A stretch of 52,334 nucleotides of DNA from Firmicutes bacterium UBA5766 (lineage in GTDB: Bacteria > Bacillota > Desulfotomaculia > Desulfotomaculales > Nap2-2B), in contig DIEU01000025.1 of assembly GCA_002418775.1 (NCBI GenBank), forward strand, positions 1-52,334. Direction: 5' to 3'. The notes below the pieces were generated by a model. It did not search any database, was not told where the DNA came from, and was given only the letters and a program-made list of their open reading frames with translations. Positions 42,057 through 49,183 of the stretch are shown here, in pieces. Position numbers and translations under genes: made by a program. Every line of letters begins with the position of its first letter. Position 1 is the stretch's first letter.

Positions 42057-43982
42057 ATGTTAAAGATTACACTAAAGGACGGTCAGGTCCGTGAGTATGA
42101 AGCGGGTACGAAGCTTCTTGAAATAGCGAAAGACATTAGCCCCCGGCTGGGTAAGGAAGTTCTTGTCGGAGCAATCGATAAAGAATTGCGGGATTTGGAT
42201 TGCCAGCCTGAAGGTGATAAAGACATTAATTTCTATACCTTTGAGGACGATGAAGGAAAGCGCGTCTTTCGTCACAGCAGTTCACATGTTATGGCTCAGG
42301 CGGTGAAACGGCTCTTTCCTGGTACAAAGCTTGCCATTGGTCCGGCGATAGAGGAGGGCTATTATTATGATTTTGATTCCCAAAAACCTTTCACAGCTGA
42401 AGACCTGGAAAAGATCGAAAAGGAAATGGAAGCAATTATAAAAGAGGATTTGCCTTTCAAGAGGTTTGAGTTAAGCAGGGAAGAAGCGCTTAAATTATTC
42501 AGCGAAATTGAAGAACCATATAAAGTTGAATTAATTAATGATCTCCCTTTAGATGCGGTAATCTCATGCTATTCCCAGGGAGAATTTACGGATTTGTGCG
42601 TCGGTCCGCATCTCCCTTCCACCGGCAGGTTAAAGGCTGTAAAACTGCTCAGCGTAGCAGGGGCTTACTGGCGTGGGGACGAAAGAAACAAAATGCTTCA
42701 GCGTATTTATGGAACATCGTTTCCTGAAAAGTCCAAGCTTGATGAGTATTTGTTTCGAATTGAAGAAGCAAAAAAAAGAGATCACCGCCGCTTAGGCATC
42801 GACCTGGATTTATTCAGTATTCAGGAAGAAGGGCCGGGGTTCCCATTTTTTCACCCCAAAGGGATGGTTTTGCGAAACGAACTGGAGAAGTTTTGGCGTG
42901 AGGAGCATAAAAAGAGAGGATATCAGGAAATACGGACACCGGTCATCCTGAACCGTTCTCTTTGGGAGCAGTCCGGGCACTGGGATCATTACAGGGAAAA
43001 CATGTATTTTACTAAAATAGATCAGGCTGACTATGCAGTAAAGCCGATGAATTGTCCGGGGGGTATACTTGTTTACAGGAGCCGTCTGCACAGTTACAGG
43101 GATTTACCCATCAGGATGGCTGAACTGGGACTGGTCCACCGTCACGAGCTATCGGGCGTTTTACATGGTTTAATGCGTGTCCGGTGCTTTACTCAGGATG
43201 ATGCTCATATATTTATGCTGCCCGGGCAGGTTAAGAACGAAATTATAGGTGTCATTGACTTGGTGCATGACTTTTATAAGATTTTCAATTTTCCCTACCA
43301 TGTCGAACTTTCCACCAAACCTGAGAATTCCATAGGTTCGGATGAGATCTGGGATCTGGCGACAACAGCACTGAAAGAGGCCCTGGAAGAAAAGGGCATA
43401 GGATATAAAATAAACGAGGGAGACGGCGCTTTTTACGGTCCTAAAATTGATTTTCATCTTGAGGATTGTCTTGGCCGTACCTGGCAGTGCGGCACAATAC
43501 AACTAGACTTTATAATGCCCGAAATGTTTAAACTTACTTACGTAGGTGATGATGGGGTAAAACACCAGCCGGTGATGCTGCACAGGGTAGTCTTCGGCAG
43601 CATAGAGAGGTTTATTGGAATACTTACGGAGCATTTTGCCGGGGCCTTTCCACTTTGGCTGGCGCCTGTGCAGGCAAGGGTCCTTCCCATAGCACGGAGG
43701 CATCTTGAATATGCAGGTAAGGTAAAAGATGTTCTGGACGAGAAAGGATTCCGCGTCGAGCTTGACGACCGTAATGAGAAAGTTAATTTCAAAATACGCG
43801 AAGCGCAGTTGCAAAAGATTCCCTATATGCTGGTGGTTGGGGATCGTGAAGCTGAGGGCGGTCAGGTTTCTGTTCGTAACCGCCAGTTAGGTGATCTGGG
43901 AGGAATGGCGCTTGGCGAGTTTGTTTTAAAAATACAGGAGGAGGTTAATATTAAGGCTTTATCACCACTTCTGAATGCATAA
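42057..43982 (+). CDS. thrS: Threonyl-tRNA synthetase
   Basis: 641 residues, complete. Order: TGS domain (MLKITLKDGQVREYEAGTKLLEIA), editing domain with the HxxxH zinc-type site (HSSSHVMAQAVKRLFP), class II catalytic core (motif 2 MRVRCFTQDDAHIF, zinc ligands CPGG/HRHELSG region) and the anticodon-binding domain from about residue 545. ATG 42057 after CAGGAGTTAG. The short leader leaves no room for a T-box, although thrS genes of Firmicutes commonly have one. Confidence 0.97.
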   Translation: MLKITLKDGQVREYEAGTKLLEIAKDISPRLGKEVLVGAIDKELRDLDCQPEGDKDINFYTFEDDEGKRVFRHSSSHVMAQAVKRLFPGTKLAIGPAIEEGYYYDFDSQKPFTAEDLEKIEKEMEAIIKEDLPFKRFELSREEALKLFSEIEEPYKVELINDLPLDAVISCYSQGEFTDLCVGPHLPSTGRLKAVKLLSVAGAYWRGDERNKMLQRIYGTSFPEKSKLDEYLFRIEEAKKRDHRRLGIDLDLFSIQEEGPGFPFFHPKGMVLRNELEKFWREEHKKRGYQEIRTPVILNRSLWEQSGHWDHYRENMYFTKIDQADYAVKPMNCPGGILVYRSRLHSYRDLPIRMAELGLVHRHELSGVLHGLMRVRCFTQDDAHIFMLPGQVKNEIIGVIDLVHDFYKIFNFPYHVELSTKPENSIGSDEIWDLATTALKEALEEKGIGYKINEGDGAFYGPKIDFHLEDCLGRTWQCGTIQLDFIMPEMFKLTYVGDDGVKHQPVMLHRVVFGSIERFIGILTEHFAGAFPLWLAPVQARVLPIARRHLEYAGKVKDVLDEKGFRVELDDRNEKVNFKIREAQLQKIPYMLVVGDREAEGGQVSVRNRQLGDLGGMALGEFVLKIQEEVNIKALSPLLNA

Positions 43983-44060
43983 ATAAAACGGAAAAACAGG
44001 ATATAACCACCATGCTGTTAGAGCAGCGCCATCAAAAGGATGAAAATCCATCAACAAGGA

Positions 44061-44106
44061 AGGTCAATGCCTTGAGTGCAATTATTAAGCACATCGGCAG
44101 TTGACC
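44061..44106 (+). repeat. Nested stem-loop sharing a core with the block at 10021
   Basis: AGGTCAA-TGCC and GGCA-GTTGACCT form an outer stem with one bulge, around GTGC-AATTATTAA-GCAC. The stretch ATTATTAAGCAC plus the spaced GGCAGTT also occurs on the minus strand at 10021-10056 (27 of 34 positions agree by eye). No T tract follows, so it is not an ordinary terminator. The rest of the gap 43983-44146 shows nothing further. Confidence 0.45.
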
Positions 44107-44146
44107 TCCCTAATACAAATTATTTTCAGAGTAGGAGTGAGAAGTT

Positions 44147-44653
44147 TTGCGAACAGCCGTTTATCCCGGCAGTTTTGATCCCGTAACGTGCGGTCATTTG
44201 GATATTATTGAACGGGCTGTAGCGCTGTTTGACAGGGTAATTGTGGCTGTGTCAAAAAACGCAAGTAAAACTCCCTTTTTTTCTGTTACAGAACGCGTGG
44301 ACATGCTAAGGGAAGTCCTGCAAAACTATCCGAACGTATTAGTGGATTCATTTGAGGGTTTAACAGTCAGCTATGCGGTTACAAGGGGAGCGCAGGTCGT
44401 GATCAGAGGACTAAGAGCTATTTCAGATTTCGAAAACGAGTTCATGATGGCCTTGACCAATAAGCAGTTGCAGCCTTCTGTTGAGACTGTTTTTTTGATG
44501 ACAAGGGCGAGATATTCATTCATTAGTTCGAACGGTGTAAAGGAAGTAGCTTATTTCGGGGGGTGTATTACAGGCCTGGTACCCCCTGTAATAGAGGAAA
44601 GATTGGGTAAGAAAATAATAGCCTGCAGAGAAAGAGATAAGTCGGAAGGCTAA
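44147..44653 (+). CDS. coaD: Phosphopantetheine adenylyltransferase
   Basis: 168 residues. The penultimate step of coenzyme A synthesis. Nucleotidyltransferase motif PGSFDPVTCGHLDIIERA (T/HxGH), RGLRAISDFENEFMMALTNKQL and SSNGVKEVAYFGG are typical. TTG 44147 after TAGGAGTGAGAAG. rsmD, the common upstream partner, is absent. It uses the 4'-phosphopantetheine whose pantothenate precursor is made by the pan operon in this window. Confidence 0.96.
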   Translation: MRTAVYPGSFDPVTCGHLDIIERAVALFDRVIVAVSKNASKTPFFSVTERVDMLREVLQNYPNVLVDSFEGLTVSYAVTRGAQVVIRGLRAISDFENEFMMALTNKQLQPSVETVFLMTRARYSFISSNGVKEVAYFGGCITGLVPPVIEERLGKKIIACRERDKSEG

Positions 44654-44680
44654 GTTGGACCTTGCGGAGAACCAGGCAGA

Positions 44681-45325
44681 ATGCCAAACAATAACATTGA
44701 TGCAATCGTCAAAATATTGTCCGGATTATATCCTGAAGCAAAAACAGGACTGGAATATGAAAATAGTTTTCAGCTTTTAATCGCAGTGATTTTATCAGCC
44801 CAGTGTACTGATATACAGGTAAACAGGATCACAAAGAGGATATTTAAAAAGTACAGCTTACCTGAAGATTATGCCTGCTTAAATGTAGATACACTGGCTG
44901 GTGAAATTAAAAGCTGCGGTTTATTTTACAGTAAAAGCAAGAATATCATCAATACCTGCCGTATACTGGTAGGAAAATACAGTTCACGTGTGCCGTCGAC
45001 GCGTAAAGAACTGGAAGAGCTTCCAGGTGTAGGGCCAAAAAGCGCAAGTGTAATTCTCGGTATTGCATTTAACCAGCACACCATACCAGTTGATACCCAT
45101 GTTTTCCGTGTTTCACACAGGTTGGGGCTTTCAAAAGCCAAAACGCCTGAAAAAACTGAAAAAGAACTGCTTGCTCTGCTTCCTCCACAATGCGGAATGG
45201 ATTTTCATCATCAGCTTCTGGCTCATGGCCGGCAAGTTTGTACTGCACGCAAACCCAAGTGTGCTGATTGTCAACTGATAGAGTTATGCGTCGCGGGCAA
45301 TTCATCTTTTGCCGGAGGAATCTAA
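44681..45325 (+). CDS. nth: Endonuclease III (DNA glycosylase/AP lyase)
   Basis: 214 residues. It removes oxidised pyrimidines and nicks the AP site. The HhH motif is LPGVGPKSASVILGIA with the catalytic lysine, followed by the catalytic aspartate in VDTHVFRVSHRLG. The [4Fe-4S] loop is C-x6-C-x2-C-x5-C (CTARKPKCADCQLIELC). The ATG lies 28 bp after coaD. Complete and typical. Confidence 0.96.
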   Translation: MPNNNIDAIVKILSGLYPEAKTGLEYENSFQLLIAVILSAQCTDIQVNRITKRIFKKYSLPEDYACLNVDTLAGEIKSCGLFYSKSKNIINTCRILVGKYSSRVPSTRKELEELPGVGPKSASVILGIAFNQHTIPVDTHVFRVSHRLGLSKAKTPEKTEKELLALLPPQCGMDFHHQLLAHGRQVCTARKPKCADCQLIELCVAGNSSFAGGI

Positions 45326-45435
45326 TTTATTTCCTGCCTTAATATTTTTTTCCAGAGGCTAATCCGGTATTGCAGGTTTTGTATTTTTCCTGAAATATTA
45401 AAATTCTTGTGGATACAACAGTACCAAGGCAAGTA

Positions 45436-45463
45436 TTGACATACAATATGGCTTATGTTAAAT
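45436..45463 (+). promoter_or_regulatory. Promoter of the rpmG-secE-nusG-rplK-rplA block
   Basis: TTGACA (45436-45441), a 16-bp spacer and TTAAAT (45458-45463). Confidence 0.5.
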
Positions 45464-45514
45464 TAGTTAAGGCTATTGACTGGCTATAACATATTTTGGA
45501 GGGTAAGCATACTG

Positions 45515-45664
45515 ATGCGTGTATTAGTTACATTGGCCTGTGGCGAGTGCAAACAAAGAAATTATACTACGACCAAGAATAAAAAGAATGATCCCGGGCG
45601 GATTGAAATGAAAAAGTATTGTAGGTTTTGCCACACCCATACTTTACATAAAGAAACGCGTTAA
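45515..45664 (+). CDS. rpmG: 50S ribosomal protein L33
   Basis: 49 residues. MRVLVTLACGECKQRNYTTTKNK... with two CxxC pairs (CGEC and CRFC), the zinc-binding form of L33. ATG 45515 has GGAGGG 11 nt before it; the longer open frame upstream overlaps the promoter region. Its place before secE-nusG is normal, except that tRNA-Trp, often found between rpmG and secE, is not seen. Confidence 0.96.
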   Translation: MRVLVTLACGECKQRNYTTTKNKKNDPGRIEMKKYCRFCHTHTLHKETR

Positions 45665-45709
45665 AACCGGTTGCTTAAAATAAGAAAGATGAGTTTAAAG
45701 GATGTGGCT

Positions 45710-46054
45710 ATGTTGGGTAACCAGGTTAAAAAGGGAAGTACTACAAAACAGGACCCGCCTAAACCAGGGATTTTTAAGAAGCCCGCAACCGGTTCAAAGA
45801 ACTTGAGCAAAGGTTCAGGCGCCAAGCCCGATCGAAAACAAACTGCGCCAAAAAAAGATTTAAAAAGTTATGTAGAACAGCTGAAGGTCTATTTTAAAGG
45901 AGTATATAGTGAGCTTAAAAAAGTTCATTGGTCGAGCAGGCGGGAGGTAAGTATCTATACAGGGGTCGTCCTGGTTGCGGTTACAATAGTAGGGGTATTA
46001 ATCTGGGCATTCGATTCTTTTCTCTCCCGTTTATTGCAGTTGATTTTGGAATAA
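45710..46054 (+). CDS. secE: Protein translocase subunit SecE
   Basis: 114 residues from ATG 45710, which has AAAGGAT 7 nt before it; in-frame starts at 45671 and 45689 are also possible. A long basic, proline-rich N-terminus (about residues 1-55) precedes the conserved amphipathic segment YFKGVYSELKKVHWSSRREVSIYTGVV and one membrane helix (VVLVAVTIVGVLIWAF). It is the small essential subunit of SecYEG. The N-terminal extension is longer than in most Firmicutes. Confidence 0.9.
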   Translation: MLGNQVKKGSTTKQDPPKPGIFKKPATGSKNLSKGSGAKPDRKQTAPKKDLKSYVEQLKVYFKGVYSELKKVHWSSRREVSIYTGVVLVAVTIVGVLIWAFDSFLSRLLQLILE

Positions 46055-46060
46055 TTCATT

Positions 46061-46094
46061 GGGAGGTGGGGGCCCTTTTATAGGGTTCCTTTTT
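46061..46094 (+). promoter_or_regulatory. Hairpin between the Shine-Dalgarno and ATG of nusG
   Basis: GGGAGGTGG (46061-46069) is 25 nt from the ATG. Between them a bulged 7-bp stem, GGGCCCT/AGGGTTCC with the loop TTTTAT, ends in a TTTTT run directly before ATG 46095. It could bring the ribosome site to a normal distance, or act as a weak terminator controlling nusG. Confidence 0.45.
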
Positions 46095-46622
46095 ATGGAT
46101 AAACAGTGGTATGTAATCCATACTTATTCCGGCTATGAAAACAAGGTTAAAGCAAACCTTGAAAAAAGAATCGAGTCCATGAATATGGAAGATAAAATTT
46201 TCCGTATAATTGTTCCTATGGAAGACGAACTGGAATTCAGGGATGGCAAAAGGAAAATCAACAAACGAAAGATATTTCCGGGTTATGTTCTTGTTGAAAT
46301 GGTAATGGGCGACGATTCGTGGTATGTTGTCCGGAACACTCCGGGGGTTACGGGTTTTGTTGGCTCGGGTTCAAAACCTATCCCTTTAACTGAAGAAGAA
46401 GCTGTGCAGGTTATGCGGCAAATGGGAGTGGAGGAGGTCAGGATACGGGTTGATCTTGCAATTGGGCAAAATATCAGGGTCAAATCAGGGCCTTTTGAGG
46501 ACTTCATTGGAATAGTTGAAGAAGTTAACCCGGATAAGTATAAACTAAAAGTTAAGATATCAATGTTTGGGCGGGAAACCCCCGTAGAATTAGATTTTGC
46601 TCAGGTGGAAAAAATAAGTTAG
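46095..46622 (+). CDS. nusG: Transcription termination/antitermination protein NusG
   Basis: 175 residues. The NGN domain (KQWYVIHTYSGYENKVKANLEKR...KIFPGYVLVEMVM...VRNTPGVTGFVG) and the C-terminal KOW domain (GQNIRVKSGPFEDFIGIVEEVNPDKYKLKVKI) are complete. It binds RNA polymerase and adjusts elongation and termination. An alternative TTG start at 46059 would add 12 residues. It is followed by rplK as usual. Confidence 0.96.
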   Translation: MDKQWYVIHTYSGYENKVKANLEKRIESMNMEDKIFRIIVPMEDELEFRDGKRKINKRKIFPGYVLVEMVMGDDSWYVVRNTPGVTGFVGSGSKPIPLTEEEAVQVMRQMGVEEVRIRVDLAIGQNIRVKSGPFEDFIGIVEEVNPDKYKLKVKISMFGRETPVELDFAQVEKIS

Positions 46623-46679
46623 GAAGTTCTATATAGACTTGATACTGGTAAGTATTCATGACGGGAGGTGTTTATAAAA

Positions 46680-47108
46680 ATGGCACGCAAAAAGAAGGTA
46701 GTCGCAGTTGTAAAACTCCAGGTTCCTGCCGGTAAGGCAACACCAGCCCCTCCAGTAGGTCCGGCATTAGGGCAGCACGGGGTAAATATCATGGCTTTTG
46801 TAAAAGAATATAATGAGAGAACGGCTGCTCAGGTCGGGTTGATTGTACCAGCAGAAATTACTGTTTTTGAAGATAGAAGTTTTTCTTTTATCTGCAAAAC
46901 GCCGCCTGCATCTGTACTATTAAAGAAAGCGGCAAATATTGAAAAGGCTTCCGGCGAACCGAACAGGAAAAAGGTTGCCCGGATATCGGCTGCCAAGGTT
47001 CGTGAAATTGCTCAGGCAAAAATGCAGGATCTTAACGCCAACACTATAGAAGCAGCCGTACGTATGGTTGAAGGAACAGCCAGGAGTATGGGTATTGAAG
47101 TTGTTTAA
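46680..47108 (+). CDS. rplK: 50S ribosomal protein L11
   Basis: 142 residues. N-terminal VVKLQVPAGKATPAPPVGPALGQHGVNIM, and the C-terminal rRNA-binding part with ARISAAKVREIAQAKMQDLN. ATG 46680 follows GGGAGGTG; the open frame to 46668 overlaps that site. Part of the GTPase centre. The PrmA methyltransferase that acts on L11 is missing from its usual place next to dnaJ. Confidence 0.98.
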   Translation: MARKKKVVAVVKLQVPAGKATPAPPVGPALGQHGVNIMAFVKEYNERTAAQVGLIVPAEITVFEDRSFSFICKTPPASVLLKKAANIEKASGEPNRKKVARISAAKVREIAQAKMQDLNANTIEAAVRMVEGTARSMGIEVV

Positions 47109-47124
47109 GGAGTGAATCGGGTAA

Positions 47125-47823
47125 ATGCCTAAAAGAAGTAAAAATTATCAGGAAGCCAGCAAGCAGATCAACCGTGATATGCTTTATGATCCCAAAGATG
47201 CTTTGGAATTGGTAAAACAGCTGGCTAAGGCAAAATTTGACGAAACAGTTGAGGCAGTTGTCAAACTGGGTGTTGATCCCCGTCATGCTGATCAACAGGT
47301 CAGAGGGGCAATGGTTTTACCTCACGGGACCGGCAGGACAAGATCGGTTTTGGTATTCGCGAGAGATGATAAAGCAAAAGAAGCGCTTGACGCAGGGGCA
47401 GACTTTGTTGGCGCTGAAGACATGATCGAAAAAATTCAGCAGCAGGGTTGGCTTGATTTCGAGGTCGCCATAGCTACACCGGATATGATGAGCATGGTAA
47501 GTAAATTGGGGCGCATCCTTGGCCCGCGCGGACTTATGCCAAACCCGAAAACGGGCACTGTCACTCCTGATGTGACCAGAGCCATCCATGAGGTAAAGGC
47601 CGGAAAGATAGAGTATCGTGTTGATAAAGCAGGTATCATTCACGTTCCCATAGGAAGAGTTTCATTTGACATTGAAAAGCTTGTCGAGAATCTGGACGCT
47701 TTGCTGGATCAATTGGTGAAGGTTAAGCCTGCTGCAGCAAAGGGGCAATATATTAAAGGGATCTATGTATGTTCGACCATGGGACCTGGAATTAAAGTAA
47801 CCGCCATGAAGCTTTCGGCTTAA
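47125..47823 (+). CDS. rplA: 50S ribosomal protein L1
   Basis: 232 residues. KSKNYQEASK...DETVEAVVKLGVDPRHADQQVRGAMVLPHGTGR and the signature GRILGPRGLMPNPKTGTVTPDV are clear. It binds 23S rRNA at the L1 stalk and represses its own operon in many bacteria. AAGGAGTGAA site. Confidence 0.98.
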   Translation: MPKRSKNYQEASKQINRDMLYDPKDALELVKQLAKAKFDETVEAVVKLGVDPRHADQQVRGAMVLPHGTGRTRSVLVFARDDKAKEALDAGADFVGAEDMIEKIQQQGWLDFEVAIATPDMMSMVSKLGRILGPRGLMPNPKTGTVTPDVTRAIHEVKAGKIEYRVDKAGIIHVPIGRVSFDIEKLVENLDALLDQLVKVKPAAAKGQYIKGIYVCSTMGPGIKVTAMKLSA

Positions 47824-47859
47824 AAAATCATACCTGATATCTTAAAAGCGCTATTGACA

Positions 47860-47971
47860 GTTGGTGTCTATAAGGACTTAAGGGTGAAGGCGCCGCCAAC
47901 CGAGGCCTAAGAAGCATTATGTGTTTCCCGTTGGAAACGGCAGGCCTCTGGTTAGAACAGAGGTTTTTTTA
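47860..47971 (+). ncRNA. Ribosomal protein L10 leader with intrinsic terminator
   Basis: The gap between rplA and rplJ holds ACCGAGGCCTAAGAAG and the complementary AGGCCTCTGGTT, the pairing typical of the L10 leader to which L10(L12)4 binds. CCTCTG (47945-47950) and CAGAGG (47958-47963) then form a terminator with seven T. Binding of L10 should stop rplJ-rplL expression. Confidence 0.8.
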
Positions 47972-48007
47972 ATACTCGAAATATATAAGAGGAGGTGATT
48001 GGGGAAA

Positions 48008-48541
48008 ATGCCTTCCAGGGATGAAAAACAAAAAATGTTAAATGAAGTCAGGGAAAAATTAAAGGACAGCAATATTGCAATAATGGCCGACTATCGCGGC
48101 CTTGATGTCGCGTCAATAAGCAGTTTGCGCCGAAAACTGCGGGAAATTGATGCTGAACTGAAGGTTGCCAAAAATACTCTCACCCGTCTGGCTGCACAAG
48201 AAATTGGCCTTCAGGATTTGGGCTCTATTCTTGAAGGACCGACTGCGATTGCGTTTGGCAAGGGTGATCCGGTTAAACCCGCTAAATTATTAATCGAAAT
48301 GACTCGTGAATATAAACAGTTAGTAATCAAAGGCGGGGTATTGGAAGGGAAAGTTATTCAGGACAGGCAGGTCCGTCAATTGTCCGAACTGCCTTCACGT
48401 GAGGTTCTCTTGGGCAGAGTTGTGGGAGGTATGCAGGCGCCGGTTTACGGACTGGTAAGCGTATTAAGCGGTTCGCTAAGAAATCTGGTCTATGTAATAA
48501 AAGAAATTCGCAGGCAAAAGTTTGCCGGAGAAATTAGCTAA
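48008..48541 (+). CDS. rplJ: 50S ribosomal protein L10
   Basis: 177 residues. It anchors L7/L12 to the stalk. IAIMADYRGLDVASISSLRRKLREIDAELKVAKNTL and GPTAIAFGKGDPVKPAKLL are conserved. ATG 48008 has AGGAGGTGAT 8 nt before it; a TTG at 47999 would lie inside that site. Confidence 0.97.
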   Translation: MPSRDEKQKMLNEVREKLKDSNIAIMADYRGLDVASISSLRRKLREIDAELKVAKNTLTRLAAQEIGLQDLGSILEGPTAIAFGKGDPVKPAKLLIEMTREYKQLVIKGGVLEGKVIQDRQVRQLSELPSREVLLGRVVGGMQAPVYGLVSVLSGSLRNLVYVIKEIRRQKFAGEIS

Positions 48542-48567
48542 TATTAAAATTAGGAGGTCCATTGTAA

Positions 48568-48954
48568 ATGTCTAAAGTCGAAGAAATAGTTGAAGCTGTA
48601 AAAGGTTTGACAGTCCTGGAATTAGCCGAACTGATCAAAAAGTTTGAAGAAGAGTTTGGTGTCAGCGCCGCTGCGCCTGTTGCTATGATGGCTCCCGCTG
48701 CCGGGGCTGCGTCTGCTCAGCCTGCTGTGGAAGAAGAGGAGCAGACAGAATTTGATGTCATTTTATCATCAGTGGGTGACAAGAAGATTAACGTAATCAA
48801 AGTAGTTCGCGAAATTACCGGTCTGGGGTTAAAAGAGGCAAAAGAACTTGTGGATAACGTTCCCAAACCCGTAAAGGAAAAGATCGGCAAAGAAGAAGCG
48901 CAATCCATTAAGGAAAAACTCGAAGAGCAGGGAGCAGGTGTCGACGTAAAATAA
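48568..48954 (+). CDS. rplL: 50S ribosomal protein L7/L12
   Basis: 128 residues. The N-terminal dimer domain VEEIVEAVKGLTVLELAELIKKFEEEFGV, the alanine-rich hinge (AAAPVAMMAPAAGAAS) and the C-terminal factor-binding domain (EFDVILSS...VIKVVREITGLGLKEAKELVDNVPKPVKE). TAGGAGGTCC site. Confidence 0.98.
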   Translation: MSKVEEIVEAVKGLTVLELAELIKKFEEEFGVSAAAPVAMMAPAAGAASAQPAVEEEEQTEFDVILSSVGDKKINVIKVVREITGLGLKEAKELVDNVPKPVKEKIGKEEAQSIKEKLEEQGAGVDVK

Positions 48955-48986
48955 TTTGCAGTAAAATAATTTTATCAATATACATA

Positions 48987-49015
48987 TTGACAGCCAAATT
49001 GTAAAGTGCTAATAT
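48987..49015 (+). promoter_or_regulatory. Promoter for rpoB in the rplL-rpoB gap
   Basis: Perfect TTGACA (48987-48992), a 17-bp spacer and TAATAT (49010-49015). Confidence 0.75.
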
Positions 49016-49081
49016 ATTTAGATAGTTTCTTTTTTATCTTTTCTTGTATTTGGTAAATTATTTTGGGGGATAATATTATAG

Positions 49082-49140
49082 AAACGCTTCCGTTTGAGAA
49101 AAAAGCGAGGATCGGAAATAAGCCGGACCTTGCTTTTTCC
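49082..49140 (+). terminator. Attenuator-like hairpins in the rpoB leader
   Basis: AAACG-CTTC-CGTTT (49082-49095) is followed by a long stem AAAAAGC-G-AGG-A-TCGG / CCGG-A-CCT-T-GCTTTTT (49099-49138) with T tracts after it. Between the promoter and rpoB this can limit read-through, as is common at rplL-rpoB in bacteria. Confidence 0.6.
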
Positions 49141-49183
49141 TTGTTTCTTTTTTGCAAATCTCCAAGGGGGTTGGTAGCGTAGA

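Noticed and set aside
47850..47880. TTGACA at 47854 as a promoter for rplJ
   Set aside because: TATAAG follows after only 9 bp, and no -10 box exists at 16-18 bp; the L10 leader explains the conserved sequence.
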